Shown: positions 18,164 through 26,645, counted from the first letter of the stretch. The stretch is DNA of 64,000 bases from an uncultured Bacilli bacterium (GCA_934101425.1 CAKOQQ010000001.1:62001-126000); one strand, 5' to 3'. The notes: generated by a model from the letters alone, not told the origin. Numbers and translations are program-made.

Positions 18164-18543
18164 CTTTTTACTAATTCTTTAGCTTTCATAACAGCTAATT
18201 CTTTTTTAGCTACTTCATCACCATAAGAAGCAAGAACAGAAACCATTATCTTATCATATTTAACAGAAACACCAGCATATCTAGAATTAGACATTACATA
18301 ATGATCTACATCACTTGGTAATACTTTACCACTTAAAATTCTATTTTTTAATTCATGGCATTTAACAAGTGACATCTTTTTTGTATCTATATCTACAAAA
18401 ATAGGTGTTACACTAATTCCAGCATCTTTCATTAATGTTTCAAATATTTGATAAGAAACTTCTCCTCTTTCAAATTTAGATAATCTAAAACCAATTTGCA
18501 TAACTTCAGGTGAAGTTAAAACATCTCTATAATTTTTTTCCAT
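18148..18543 (-). CDS. Hypothetical protein (131 aa)
   Basis: Not recognised. The start is ATG 18543, preceded by a GGGGG ribosome site; an open extension to 18597 lacks one. The protein is soluble, mixed alpha/beta, with YRDVLTSPEVMQIGFRLSKFERGEVSYQIFETL at the N-terminus and a lysine-rich C-terminal helix. A possible -10 (TATAAT) for it is at about 18565. It is monocistronic, with its own terminator. Confidence 0.6.
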   Translation of the reverse strand: MEKNYRDVLTSPEVMQIGFRLSKFERGEVSYQIFETLMKDAGISVTPIFVDIDTKKMSLVKCHELKNRILSGKVLPSDVDHYVMSNSRYAGVSVKYDKIMVSVLASYGDEVAKKELAVMKAKELVKRKVER

Positions 18544-18604
18544 ATTAAAACCCCCATTTGTGTTATATATAATAACACCAAAATAGGAGTTTGTCAAAAT
18601 TTAA

Positions 18605-19513
18605 CTATACCTTCATTGCAAACATCGTAGGGCCAAGGATTGGTAATGTTACAGTTGCATATCCATTTTTTTCGTCATAATCACTTAAAGAAACAAAATA
18701 TACTTTTCCAGTTTCAGAATCTACTTGTATAACTATTAAATCTTCTTTTGTTAGATTTTTAATACCTTCTGATTCTATAATAAGTTCTATTTCTGAACTT
18801 GTTTCAAAAGATAATGTATTATTTTCTAAGATAGCGATATCATAAAAACTAGTAAATATTTCATAATTATTTAAATTAATAACTTCGCCACTAGTATTTT
18901 TAATATTTTCTGTTGTATCAACAGACAAGTTAGTTAACATATCTTGTAAGTTCATTGTAGAATTTTCTTTATTGCGATTTTTTACTACTTCTCCAACAGT
19001 TTTGTTAAGATAAGCATCTGGCCTTGCTACATATGCGCCAATATTTGAGTTTCCTGATATAACTTTATTAACAGCAATACCATTAAAAGCATCTGAAGCT
19101 ACTGGATTATCAGTAGTTGTTGAATCATTTTCTATACTACATTCACTTTCTTTTACTTTGTCACTACTTACTGTTCCATCGCTTTTAATTTCTACACAGT
19201 AACCTGATACATACATTTTTCCATATGCATTACCATTCTTATCATAGCTTATAGATCCTTTAGTAGCTTGTTCACCATCATATGCTAAAGTCTTTTTGGA
19301 TAAGTCTATTGTTCCTATGCTTATGTTATCCATTAAATTTTGCATATAATATGATTTTGCTGCACTCACTATATTTCTTGCACTTGCTTCTGCTGCTGCT
19401 TTTTTAGAGTCTTCTATAATATTTAATACTGCAGGAGTTGCAATTAGTGCTATTACTGCTAGTATCACTATTACGGCTAAGAGCTCTATTAATGTAAATC
19501 CTTTCTTTTTCAT
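18605..19513 (-). CDS. Type IV prepilin-like surface protein
   Basis: 302 residues beginning with the prepilin leader KKKGFTLIELLAVIVILAVI, followed by a helical stalk (SARNIVSAAKSYYMQN), a KMYVSGYCVEI segment and a C-terminal beta-rich half ending LPILGPTMFAMKV. Homologous along its length to 12355-13254. The start has a perfect AGGAGGG site. There is no room for a promoter between the ATG and the terminator at 19541-19577, so expression depends on transcription passing through that terminator from the upstream leader unit. Confidence 0.8.
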   Translation of the reverse strand: MKKKGFTLIELLAVIVILAVIALIATPAVLNIIEDSKKAAAEASARNIVSAAKSYYMQNLMDNISIGTIDLSKKTLAYDGEQATKGSISYDKNGNAYGKMYVSGYCVEIKSDGTVSSDKVKESECSIENDSTTTDNPVASDAFNGIAVNKVISGNSNIGAYVARPDAYLNKTVGEVVKNRNKENSTMNLQDMLTNLSVDTTENIKNTSGEVINLNNYEIFTSFYDIAILENNTLSFETSSEIELIIESEGIKNLTKEDLIVIQVDSETGKVYFVSLSDYDEKNGYATVTLPILGPTMFAMKV

Positions 19514-19540
19514 ATTCCCTCCTTCTATTTATAAGAAAAC

Positions 19541-19577
19541 AAAAAAAACACAAAAATCCAGGAATTTCCTAGTTTTT
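19541..19577 (-). terminator. Intrinsic terminator / possible attenuator before prepilin-like gene 18605-19513
   Basis: Minus-strand hairpin with stem CTAGGAA/TTCCTGG extended by an A/T stretch, then an eight-T run. It lies between the leader sORF and the ribosome site of the prepilin gene. Confidence 0.7.
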
Positions 19578-19594
19578 ATGTTTTATATACATGA

Positions 19595-19660
19595 CTAATA
19601 GATGGTTATTAAATATACCCTCACGCAAATGTGAGAAGCATTATAATTTGTATTAGCCAT
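19595..19660 (-). CDS. Candidate leader peptide (21 aa)
   Basis: A 21-codon frame, MANTNYNASHICVRVYLITIY, with a purine-rich AAGGAAG site upstream. It is preceded by a strong promoter and followed by a terminator, so it is part of a ~140-nt transcript. The transcript also holds a CTCAC/GTGAG hairpin inside the frame. It may be a leader peptide controlling the prepilin gene, or the transcript may be a small RNA and the frame accidental. Confidence 0.4.
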   Translation of the reverse strand: MANTNYNASHICVRVYLITIY

Positions 19661-19683
19661 ATACTTCACTTCCTTATTGTATA

Positions 19684-19712
19684 AGTATAATACTTTTTAT
19701 TTTGTTTGTAAA
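19684..19712 (-). promoter_or_regulatory. Sigma-A promoter of the 19.6-kb leader unit
   Basis: Minus-strand TTTACA (19707-19712), 17-bp spacer, TATACT (19684-19689). The start of transcription would be near 19677. Confidence 0.75.
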
Positions 19713-19714
19713 TA

Positions 19715-21430
19715 TTATTTTAACTTACTATAGTAATCCTTTTCTAATATTAATCTTGAATATCTATATTCTTTAAATATACTATCTCTTATTTCTTCTA
19801 CTTCTGTTTTACTAAGTAGACCACTAGTTACTTTTTCATAATTAGCGTTATACTTATTACCATTGTAAATAAAACTTCCTGTTTGAAATACTATTGTACT
19901 TATATCATCACTAAAAATATCTTTTCCCATAAGTAATTTATTGTCATAAGTTATACCAAACAAATTTAATACTGTTGGAAGTACATCTATAGTACTGCAA
20001 TATTTATCTACTACAGTATTTTTTATTTCACTATTATAGATTATTAAATTAGTATGATATCTATCAAAATAATCATTTATTTTTTTTCTTTCTTTTAATT
20101 CACTTTCACTTAGTGTATATGGTGGGTGATCACCCGCTAATACTATTACAGTATCTTCTAATTTATTTTTTTCTTTTAAAGCATTTATCAAATATTCTAG
20201 TGCTTTATCTAGTTCTATTTGTGATGCCATATAATTTTTTACTATTTCACTATATGGTAAATCTTCTACTAAATATTTATTTTTCTTAATTGAATATCTA
20301 GTGTCATCATAATTAGCATGTCCACTCATAGTTGTGTAATATACTAAAAAGTTATCTAAATCTATATAATCACTAACTGTAGATGAAATCATATCATAAT
20401 CGCTTTGTCTTGAACAATCAATTCGTTTTTCTAAACCATTTCCGCAAGCTAAATAAGTTTGATATCCCATATTTTTCATGTATTTATCTCTATCATAATA
20501 ATTATATTCATAATTATGATAAGAAAAACTTTTATAATTTAATACATGTGGATACGAATATATAAAGTAGTTATTTACACTATCTTTCATACTAGTAGTG
20601 TTATTTGCAGGAAGTAGTGAAGTATCAAGTACATACTGACTATCTGCAGTAGATACTGGATATAATGGTGTATAATAATTTGTAAAATTAAATCCACTAT
20701 TTATCATTTCATAAAGTGTTGGGGTAGTTTCTTTTGATACTCCTATTGGATAAAATGATTCTGCTAATATAACTATTAAATTCTTACCTTTAAATATACC
20801 AGTATAAGCATTATTAGAGTGATTATCTTTGCTAGATAAATATTCACTTATTTCACATATCTCATCATTATCACATATGCTATTTAAATTATATATATCG
20901 TGATCTTTAAATTTAAATATTGTTTTAAATAAATCTAATTTCAAACTTGTAATAAGACCAAATTCTTTAACATTTTCATCATTATTTTGAATTTTAAAAT
21001 ATAAATTATATTTACTATATAAAGATTTATTATCTGCTAATATAATTATCATTGATATTAAGTATAGTAATACTACTATTATTAATTTTATTTTTATACT
21101 TATCTTTATTTTTTTGAAGTTAATATTAACTAAAATAAGTGGTATAAAAAATAATAATAATTTTAAACTTAATTTACCAATTACTACTGAAGTAAATTTT
21201 ACTGCTTTAACATTATTAAATATATTTGATATTGTTAAATTACATTCAAACATACTAAAATACATATAATAGCCTATAAATATTATTGTAAATAAGCTAT
21301 ATATTATATTTTTTATCCATTTTTTATTTATTAAACTCATAAGTATGTCACATATAGTTGCTACTAAAATAGCTACTATAGATATAGTCCTTTTACATAA
21401 AATGGCATACAATATTTCTAAATACAACAT
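19715..21430 (-). CDS. LtaS-like membrane sulfatase-fold enzyme (lipoteichoic-acid synthase family)
   Basis: 571 residues: about four to five N-terminal membrane segments (1-135), then an extracellular alkaline-phosphatase/sulfatase domain. Visible LtaS hallmarks are the metal ligand Glu224 (ILAESF), the probable nucleophile Thr261 (VSTADSQ) and AGDHPPY. Family members polymerise glycerol phosphate or transfer phosphoglycerol/phosphoethanolamine. The ATG follows GGTGAT. The radical SAM gene upstream ends 28 bp before it, and the two are probably co-transcribed. Confidence 0.82.
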   Translation of the reverse strand: MLYLEILYAILCKRTISIVAILVATICDILMSLINKKWIKNIIYSLFTIIFIGYYMYFSMFECNLTISNIFNNVKAVKFTSVVIGKLSLKLLLFFIPLILVNINFKKIKISIKIKLIIVVLLYLISMIIILADNKSLYSKYNLYFKIQNNDENVKEFGLITSLKLDLFKTIFKFKDHDIYNLNSICDNDEICEISEYLSSKDNHSNNAYTGIFKGKNLIVILAESFYPIGVSKETTPTLYEMINSGFNFTNYYTPLYPVSTADSQYVLDTSLLPANNTTSMKDSVNNYFIYSYPHVLNYKSFSYHNYEYNYYDRDKYMKNMGYQTYLACGNGLEKRIDCSRQSDYDMISSTVSDYIDLDNFLVYYTTMSGHANYDDTRYSIKKNKYLVEDLPYSEIVKNYMASQIELDKALEYLINALKEKNKLEDTVIVLAGDHPPYTLSESELKERKKINDYFDRYHTNLIIYNSEIKNTVVDKYCSTIDVLPTVLNLFGITYDNKLLMGKDIFSDDISTIVFQTGSFIYNGNKYNANYEKVTSGLLSKTEVEEIRDSIFKEYRYSRLILEKDYYSKLK

Positions 21431-21458
21431 ATTATCACCATATCAATTATATCATGTA

Positions 21459-22250
21459 TTATTTTTTTATTTTATTAAAATTACAATGTTTGCACAATTT
21501 TTCACATTTTTTATTATTTTTAAAGCCATTTAACATATCAGTATATCGTTTACTATTTATAACATCACTAATATTATCTTTATAGATATTACCTAAAGTA
21601 ATTATTCCATTACTATCTAGACAACAGGGTACTATAGAACCGTCTACTAATATACCTATATGATCTCTTAATGCGTAACAAGTTCCTTCATTGTATATAT
21701 TGTTATTTACATCAGGCCAAATAAATTCTTCATCTATATCCAAAAAGATATTTTCTTTTATCTTACATTTTTTTAATTCTTCTATATTTGTATTAAAATA
21801 CTTATTTATATATTTGAGTATATCTTTACTATATTTGTTTTCAGTCCAAAATCTTAATGAAATATAAGTGTATTTAGATAATATATCTATACTATCTAAA
21901 ATATTAGATATATATTTTTCTAAAGGAATATTACCACTATAGCTATGTAGTGATATATTTATTTGTCTTATGTTTTTATTATTTTTAATCTTATCTATTA
22001 AATAGCCATTTGTAGTTATATTTATTTTATATCTTTTAGAAGCTACATCAATTATTTCATTTATATTAGGGTGCAATAAAGGTTCACCTAACACATGTAA
22101 ATATAAATATTTAGTATAATTTTCTAACTTATCTAATATTAAATTAAAATTATCCAATGTTATAAATTCATTTTTTCTTTTATTATGTGGACAAAAATCA
22201 CATGATAAATTACAATTGTTAGTTATTTCTATATAAACTTTTTTATACAT
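21459..22250 (-). CDS. Radical SAM protein with SPASM-type C-terminal cysteines
   Basis: 263 residues. The [4Fe-4S]/SAM motif CNLSCDFC lies near residue 13, followed by HVLGEPLLHP (GGEP-like SAM-contact region), and a C-terminal cluster with CYALRDHIGILVDGSIVPCC and CEKLCKHC. SPASM proteins modify peptides, other proteins or small molecules. The substrate is unknown. It is upstream of the LtaS-like gene and may act in the same envelope pathway (inference from position only). Confidence 0.8.
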   Translation of the reverse strand: MYKKVYIEITNNCNLSCDFCPHNKRKNEFITLDNFNLILDKLENYTKYLYLHVLGEPLLHPNINEIIDVASKRYKINITTNGYLIDKIKNNKNIRQINISLHSYSGNIPLEKYISNILDSIDILSKYTYISLRFWTENKYSKDILKYINKYFNTNIEELKKCKIKENIFLDIDEEFIWPDVNNNIYNEGTCYALRDHIGILVDGSIVPCCLDSNGIITLGNIYKDNISDVINSKRYTDMLNGFKNNKKCEKLCKHCNFNKIKK

Positions 22251-22286
22251 ATTTACCTCTCTTAAACAAAAAAATAAACCATAAGT

Positions 22287-22613
22287 TTATTTTTCATCTT
22301 TCTTTATTGCATTATATATACATGAATAACTTCTAGTGTTATAAAATTTACAAAATTTTCTAATACTAACAGTTGATTTTGAATATAATTTTCTTATTTT
22401 GTCTTTTTCTTCTTCTGATAAAGCGTTTATGGGTTTCCTATCTTTATTTCCATGAACCAAACTAATAGTATTATTTTCTATTTGTTTTTTTAGTTTAAAT
22501 ATATATTTTGGATGGTAACCACATATTTCAGCTATTTCATTATAAGTTAAATAACTTTCTTTATTTAACTTCTTTTTTATTAATTTAATAGCTTCTTCTT
22601 TATCATTTTTCAT
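22287..22613 (-). CDS. Helix-turn-helix protein resembling the N-terminus of an IS transposase
   Basis: 108 residues. The sequence NEIAEICGYHPKYIFKLKKQI looks like a helix-turn-helix; the following SLVHGNKDRKPINALSEEEKDKIRKLY resembles the linker seen in ISNCY/IS1202-type transposases. No DDE catalytic domain follows; the frame ends at a normal stop and there are no terminal inverted repeats that I can see. It is either a transposase remnant or a domesticated DNA-binding protein. The ATG has AGGTGAT and lies 9 bp after the small frame at 22622-22792. Confidence 0.55.
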   Translation of the reverse strand: MKNDKEEAIKLIKKKLNKESYLTYNEIAEICGYHPKYIFKLKKQIENNTISLVHGNKDRKPINALSEEEKDKIRKLYSKSTVSIRKFCKFYNTRSYSCIYNAIKKDEK

Positions 22614-22621
22614 TTTATCAC

Positions 22622-22792
22622 CTATATATTAATAACTTTATCATAACTAATCATTTTATATGTATCATTCATATCAGTTCTATAAAAAGCTTTTCTTTCT
22701 TTAGGATTATATTTTAAGAATAATATATTTATATTTTTTCTACCTATTACTTTTTCTATTAAGTCTTTATCAAATAATATTTTTTCTATCAT
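22622..22792 (-). CDS. Small hypothetical protein (56 aa)
   Basis: A 56-codon frame beginning MIEKILFDKDLIEKVIGRKN and ending YDKVINI, with an AAGGGAAAG ribosome site upstream. It is followed after 8 bp by the helix-turn-helix gene, so the pair looks like an operon. Highly charged, no signal or membrane segment, not recognised. The layout (small charged protein plus DNA-binding protein) could be a toxin-antitoxin pair, but nothing in the sequence proves this. Confidence 0.5.
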   Translation of the reverse strand: MIEKILFDKDLIEKVIGRKNINILFLKYNPKERKAFYRTDMNDTYKMISYDKVINI

Positions 22793-22828
22793 AACTTTCC
22801 CTTCTCGGGTAGTTATTATATATTATTT

Positions 22829-24133
22829 TTAATTTTTGTCAAATTCAAAGAAAACAATATAACTATTATTTGTAAGATATTCATATACTTTATCATTAGT
22901 ATCTAATATATTTTTCTTATCACTCACCATTAGTATATCATAACTACTAGTTTTTTTTAACTTATAATCGTATTTATCTAATTTATAAGATTTATTATTA
23001 GTAGTTACTACAGAAAAATTATTAGAATTAGTATATAAATTTACTTTACCATCATAATTAAGAGTATCTATATATCTACCAAATATATCTACTACTATTA
23101 TCTTACCATTTTCATAATTAAAGAATAATTTATTATCATAAATATTTAATGTATTTAAATAAGCATCATTTTCTAAATTATTAGTATATAATTTATCAGC
23201 TAATCCGGATGTATTAAATATAGCAAAAGAGGCTACTCCCTTTATATTATATACATAGTAATTATTATTATAATATACTAGTTTTCCCGCTTTAAATCCA
23301 TTTAATTTGTTATCGGCAACATCTAATTCAATTGTTTCTACTTCATCATCTATTACATTTATTTCTTTACCATCTATTATTACTAATTTATTATCTATTA
23401 TAAAGGCATTTGATACTATCATATCAGCACTTACCTTTTTTTGCCATACTTTAATTCCATTATTTAGTTTAAGAGTAAAAACAGTTGCTGCATCATCATT
23501 TAAATAACCGATTACATAAATATCATCATTATTCTTAACAATATTAGTTACATCTATCCCTTTATCTTTTTCTAATCCAAAATCAGCGTATGAAATATCA
23601 TATGACCATTCTAAATCCAAATCTTTATTAAATTTTAAAATAGAAGATGTTTTAGTACCATTACTAATATATGATGCACCAATATATCCATCGTCCACTT
23701 CTTCTAGTTTATATAAATTACCATTGCCATTTAAATTACCTATAACCTTTAATTTAAAATAAACTCCAGAATCATCTTTACATGTACTATCTATAGAAAT
23801 AGTATATACTCCATTATCTAATTTTTTATAAATCGATTTACCTTTACAATCATTACTTTTAACAATATCATTATTATTAAATTCTTTTTCTTCTTCTACT
23901 TCTTCTTTTATAAAACTTTCAATATTATTTAATACTTCAATATTATAAGTAGTTGCTAGTGACTTTTTAACTTTTTCATCGTCATCTACTTTTATATTTA
24001 TAGTTCCTATATTTACTTTTCTTTCTTCTTCTACTTTTTCTTTTTTATTACCATATTTATCTACCGCTACATAAATAGTTAATCCTACTATAAATATAAA
24101 TATTATTCCTAATATTATTGTTCCTTTTTTCAC
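22829..24133 (-). CDS. Membrane-anchored beta-propeller-like hypothetical protein
   Basis: 434 residues with one N-terminal transmembrane segment (about 4-24), a charged acidic linker (KKEKVEEER...), then repeated beta-strand units with NxDxxxVIGYLN, KLVIIDGKEI and KLFFNYENGKIIVVDIFG that resemble PQQ/WD-type propeller blades. Two cysteines (about 95 and 118) could form a disulfide. Extracytoplasmic. Function unknown. Monocistronic as far as visible. Confidence 0.65.
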   Translation of the reverse strand: MKKGTIILGIIFIFIVGLTIYVAVDKYGNKKEKVEEERKVNIGTINIKVDDDEKVKKSLATTYNIEVLNNIESFIKEEVEEEKEFNNNDIVKSNDCKGKSIYKKLDNGVYTISIDSTCKDDSGVYFKLKVIGNLNGNGNLYKLEEVDDGYIGASYISNGTKTSSILKFNKDLDLEWSYDISYADFGLEKDKGIDVTNIVKNNDDIYVIGYLNDDAATVFTLKLNNGIKVWQKKVSADMIVSNAFIIDNKLVIIDGKEINVIDDEVETIELDVADNKLNGFKAGKLVYYNNNYYVYNIKGVASFAIFNTSGLADKLYTNNLENDAYLNTLNIYDNKLFFNYENGKIIVVDIFGRYIDTLNYDGKVNLYTNSNNFSVVTTNNKSYKLDKYDYKLKKTSSYDILMVSDKKNILDTNDKVYEYLTNNSYIVFFEFDKN

Positions 24134-24173
24134 GTTATCACCTAATTAATTATATCATAAAAAAGCTAGAGAA

Positions 24174-25970
24174 TTAACTTTTCTTTTCTAGCATTTTTAT
24201 TTTAACTCTTTCAGATATTAATCTAGATGTTTCTTTGTCATAACCTAATCTAATTTTTAATTCATCTATAGTTTCTTTATTAAGATTACCACTTATTTTT
24301 AATACTTCAAATATTTCATCTATTAAAGCATCATATTTATCATCTATAGTTTTTAATTCTCTATCTATTTCTTTAACTCTTTTTTTATGCATACCTTTTA
24401 CTACGCTGGCACTATTTAAATCAAGTGCACTAGTCATTTCACTATATACATCATCTACATGAGTTCTTGGTATACCATCTATTTTTCCTTCTTTTTCTTC
24501 TTCGATTAAAGTAATATTTCTTTTACCTACATAACCTCTTTTTTTATCTATTAAATATACTGAATGACCTTGTCTTTGTCCCAAATAACAATTACCATAA
24601 TGCCATGAATCAATACCTGTTAATGAAGCTGTTCTAAGTACTGTTACTTTATCAAATTTAGTTTCACTATCTTGATGTAAATGTCCTACAAATACATATA
24701 CATTTTTAGCTTTATTATATTCATTAGGATATTGATATTTTACTGCTTCTGCAATAACTTTATCAGAAAGATTTTTGCCTTCTGGATTCTTACCATGACT
24801 AAATACTATTAGATTATCACCAAAAGAATAACAAGTAGTATATCTTAAATCTTGATAACCAAAACTAACTTCAACTTTAGGATCATCTGTTAAATTATAT
24901 AAATCATATAAATTTGTAAACAAACTAAAGCTTGATTTTTCATCATGATTACCTGGATTACCTTTAAGTATTACTTTATCAAATTCTCGCTTTAAAGTTT
25001 CAATCATTCTAATATATCCAACTTTACCCCATAAATAAACTTCTTTAAATCTTGTATCATTATTTTGAGGAGTACCTGCAGTAGTTTTATCATCTACAGT
25101 ATCACTATTAAAGAAATCATTACCAACACCTAGTATTAAGTTAGATGCTTTTATTCTTCTTTGATAATCTACTATTTCTTCTACTACTTTTTTTATTCTA
25201 TACATAGCTTGTTTTGTAGAATAATCTTCACTATCTACTATAGATGCTAATTTACCTAAATGAAGTTCAAGACCAGGGGATACCATTAATAAATCTTTAT
25301 CTAAATCTAAAGGAGTCATTTCTTCTTTATTAAATAAATCAAAAGGAGTTAACTTTCTTTGTTTTAAAAAATCACTTAAAAATTTATCACATTCTTCTTT
25401 ACTATAAAATAGAATTGGATTTTTTCTTCTTCCTATTACTACAGTAAATTTATCATTTAATACTTTATTTAATTGATCTGTGCCATCACTATTTTTAGTT
25501 TTAACAGGGGTATTCCAACCACCCATTACTACTTTTTTTACTTCAAAATTACTAGGATCAAATCCTAAATAATTAAGTAGAAATGCTTCATTATTTATTT
25601 TTTCAAGTACTTTTCTTCTTATTTCTTCAGGACTATCTGTTAAATCAACATTAAATATATCCTTATAATCACTTTTAGGAATTGATAATGTTCTAGTTAG
25701 TGGTGTATCACTATCAATAACTTCTTCATGTATTTCTTCTTTTTTCTTTAATTTTGGTGTGTACTTACAATATTCAAAAAATAATTGTGGATTTACTGAT
25801 GTTGTAAAATTAATTGATTTAAATCTCGATGATAATAAACTAGGTGTTATCTCTTTTTTCTCTATATCAAAATATATTTTAGCTCCTTCACTCCAAGTAG
25901 TAATTATTCCTTCATTTTTTAATGTACCTATATAAAAGATAAGTGTTTCATTTAATTCTATTTTCCCCAT
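24174..25970 (-). CDS. Phage-type calcineurin-like metallophosphoesterase
   Basis: 598 residues. The central domain shows metallophosphoesterase motifs in order: LHLGKL, GVGNDFFNSD, GNPGNHDE, FSHGK and VGHLHQ. The combination LHLGKL...DFFNSD...TTAGTPQ is, to my recollection, typical of large dsDNA-phage proteins. The N-terminal ~130 residues could be a DNA-binding region; the C-terminus is coiled-coil-like (HKKRVKEIDRELKTIDDKYDAL). Probably acquired from a phage. The AGGAGG site follows directly on the T run of a terminator, so expression requires readthrough from the leader at 26.0 kb. Confidence 0.7.
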   Translation of the reverse strand: MGKIELNETLIFYIGTLKNEGIITTWSEGAKIYFDIEKKEITPSLLSSRFKSINFTTSVNPQLFFEYCKYTPKLKKKEEIHEEVIDSDTPLTRTLSIPKSDYKDIFNVDLTDSPEEIRRKVLEKINNEAFLLNYLGFDPSNFEVKKVVMGGWNTPVKTKNSDGTDQLNKVLNDKFTVVIGRRKNPILFYSKEECDKFLSDFLKQRKLTPFDLFNKEEMTPLDLDKDLLMVSPGLELHLGKLASIVDSEDYSTKQAMYRIKKVVEEIVDYQRRIKASNLILGVGNDFFNSDTVDDKTTAGTPQNNDTRFKEVYLWGKVGYIRMIETLKREFDKVILKGNPGNHDEKSSFSLFTNLYDLYNLTDDPKVEVSFGYQDLRYTTCYSFGDNLIVFSHGKNPEGKNLSDKVIAEAVKYQYPNEYNKAKNVYVFVGHLHQDSETKFDKVTVLRTASLTGIDSWHYGNCYLGQRQGHSVYLIDKKRGYVGKRNITLIEEEKEGKIDGIPRTHVDDVYSEMTSALDLNSASVVKGMHKKRVKEIDRELKTIDDKYDALIDEIFEVLKISGNLNKETIDELKIRLGYDKETSRLISERVKIKMLEKKS

Positions 25971-25979
25971 TTTTCCTCC

Positions 25980-26006
25980 TAAAAAAAAGACTACAAAAAA
26001 GTAGTC
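25980..26006 (-). terminator. Intrinsic terminator / possible attenuator before metallophosphoesterase gene
   Basis: Minus-strand stem GACTAC/GTAGTC with a T-rich loop, followed by eight T. It starts immediately after the stop codon of a 14-codon frame and ends just before AGGAGG of the next gene. Confidence 0.8.
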
Positions 26007-26051
26007 TTATAAACTAATAACTAAATCGCAATGTAATCTTCTTATTCCCAT
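26007..26051 (-). CDS. Candidate leader peptide (14 aa)
   Basis: Frame MGIRRLHCDLVISL with a GAGTGA ribosome site five bases upstream, its own promoter and a terminator abutting its stop codon. The arrangement is that of a translated attenuator leader. The peptide itself is not recognised. Confidence 0.45.
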   Translation of the reverse strand: MGIRRLHCDLVISL

Positions 26052-26075
26052 ATCAATCACTCGCTTACTATATTA

Positions 26076-26104
26076 ATAATAACACTATATATTATTTTAT
26101 GCAA
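26076..26104 (-). promoter_or_regulatory. Promoter of the 26.0-kb leader unit
   Basis: Minus-strand TTGCAT (26099-26104), 17-bp spacer, TATTAT (26076-26081). Confidence 0.6.
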
Positions 26105-26194
26105 TAAAAAAAGAGATATTTCTCTTTTTATGTGTTTTGTACTAGTTAGTTATAAAAGCCAACCCCTTTATAATACAAAACACATGAGTACTCT
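26103..26194 (-). ncRNA. Candidate small structured RNA (~90 nt)
   Basis: A promoter (TTGCAA 26223-26228, 16-bp spacer, TATACT 26201-26206) is followed by a 12-bp inverted repeat ATGTGTTTTGTA (26174-26185) / TACAAAACACAT (26130-26141). This encloses an inner hairpin TTATAAA/TTTATAA with loop GGGGTTGG. The unit ends with terminator stem AGAGA/TCTCT plus seven T. A third copy of the 12-mer lies at 26250-26261 at the end of the upstream lipoprotein gene. No long reading frame. No known RNA family recognised. Confidence 0.5.
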
Positions 26195-26263
26195 AATTTA
26201 AGTATAATATATTTATATATTTTTGCAATACTAAATTAAAAAACTTTACATGTGTTTTGTAAA

Positions 26264-26629
26264 CTATTTTTTAGTACAATCTACTGTAGTTAAAGAACCA
26301 GAGCATACATAGCCGTCTATCTCAACATCTCTAATTACTATATCTTCCAATTCTTCATCATAATTCCACATACCTACATAAACTTTATCAATAGGTAAAT
26401 CGCCAACTCTACCATATGCTTCATATGTTTTATTTAATATATTTGTTTCATATTGAGTCTTAGCCGCTGTAAGTACTGCTTTAGCACTAATAATTGCAGC
26501 ATCTTTAGTAACCTCTAAAGTATCATCCTTCTTAGGTGGAGTATTTTTATTTTCTTCATTATCATCTTTATTATTACAACCTGATAATAATAACATTCCA
26601 CATAAAAGTACTAAATATAATTTTTTCAT
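26264..26629 (-). CDS. Small lipoprotein with pilin-like helix
   Basis: 121 residues with a signal peptide and lipobox LLLSGC, then a low-complexity charged linker. A helix follows (DAAIISAKAVLTAAKTQYETNIL) and a short beta region ending DGYVCSGSLTTVDC. The helix and the YVC...DC ending recall the stalk and C-terminal part of the prepilin-like proteins in this window, but here a lipid anchor replaces the prepilin leader. Function unknown. 16 bp downstream of metK, so perhaps in its transcript. Confidence 0.7.
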   Translation of the reverse strand: MKKLYLVLLCGMLLLSGCNNKDDNEENKNTPPKKDDTLEVTKDAAIISAKAVLTAAKTQYETNILNKTYEAYGRVGDLPIDKVYVGMWNYDEELEDIVIRDVEIDGYVCSGSLTTVDCTKK

Positions 26630-26645
26630 ATCATCACCAATTATA

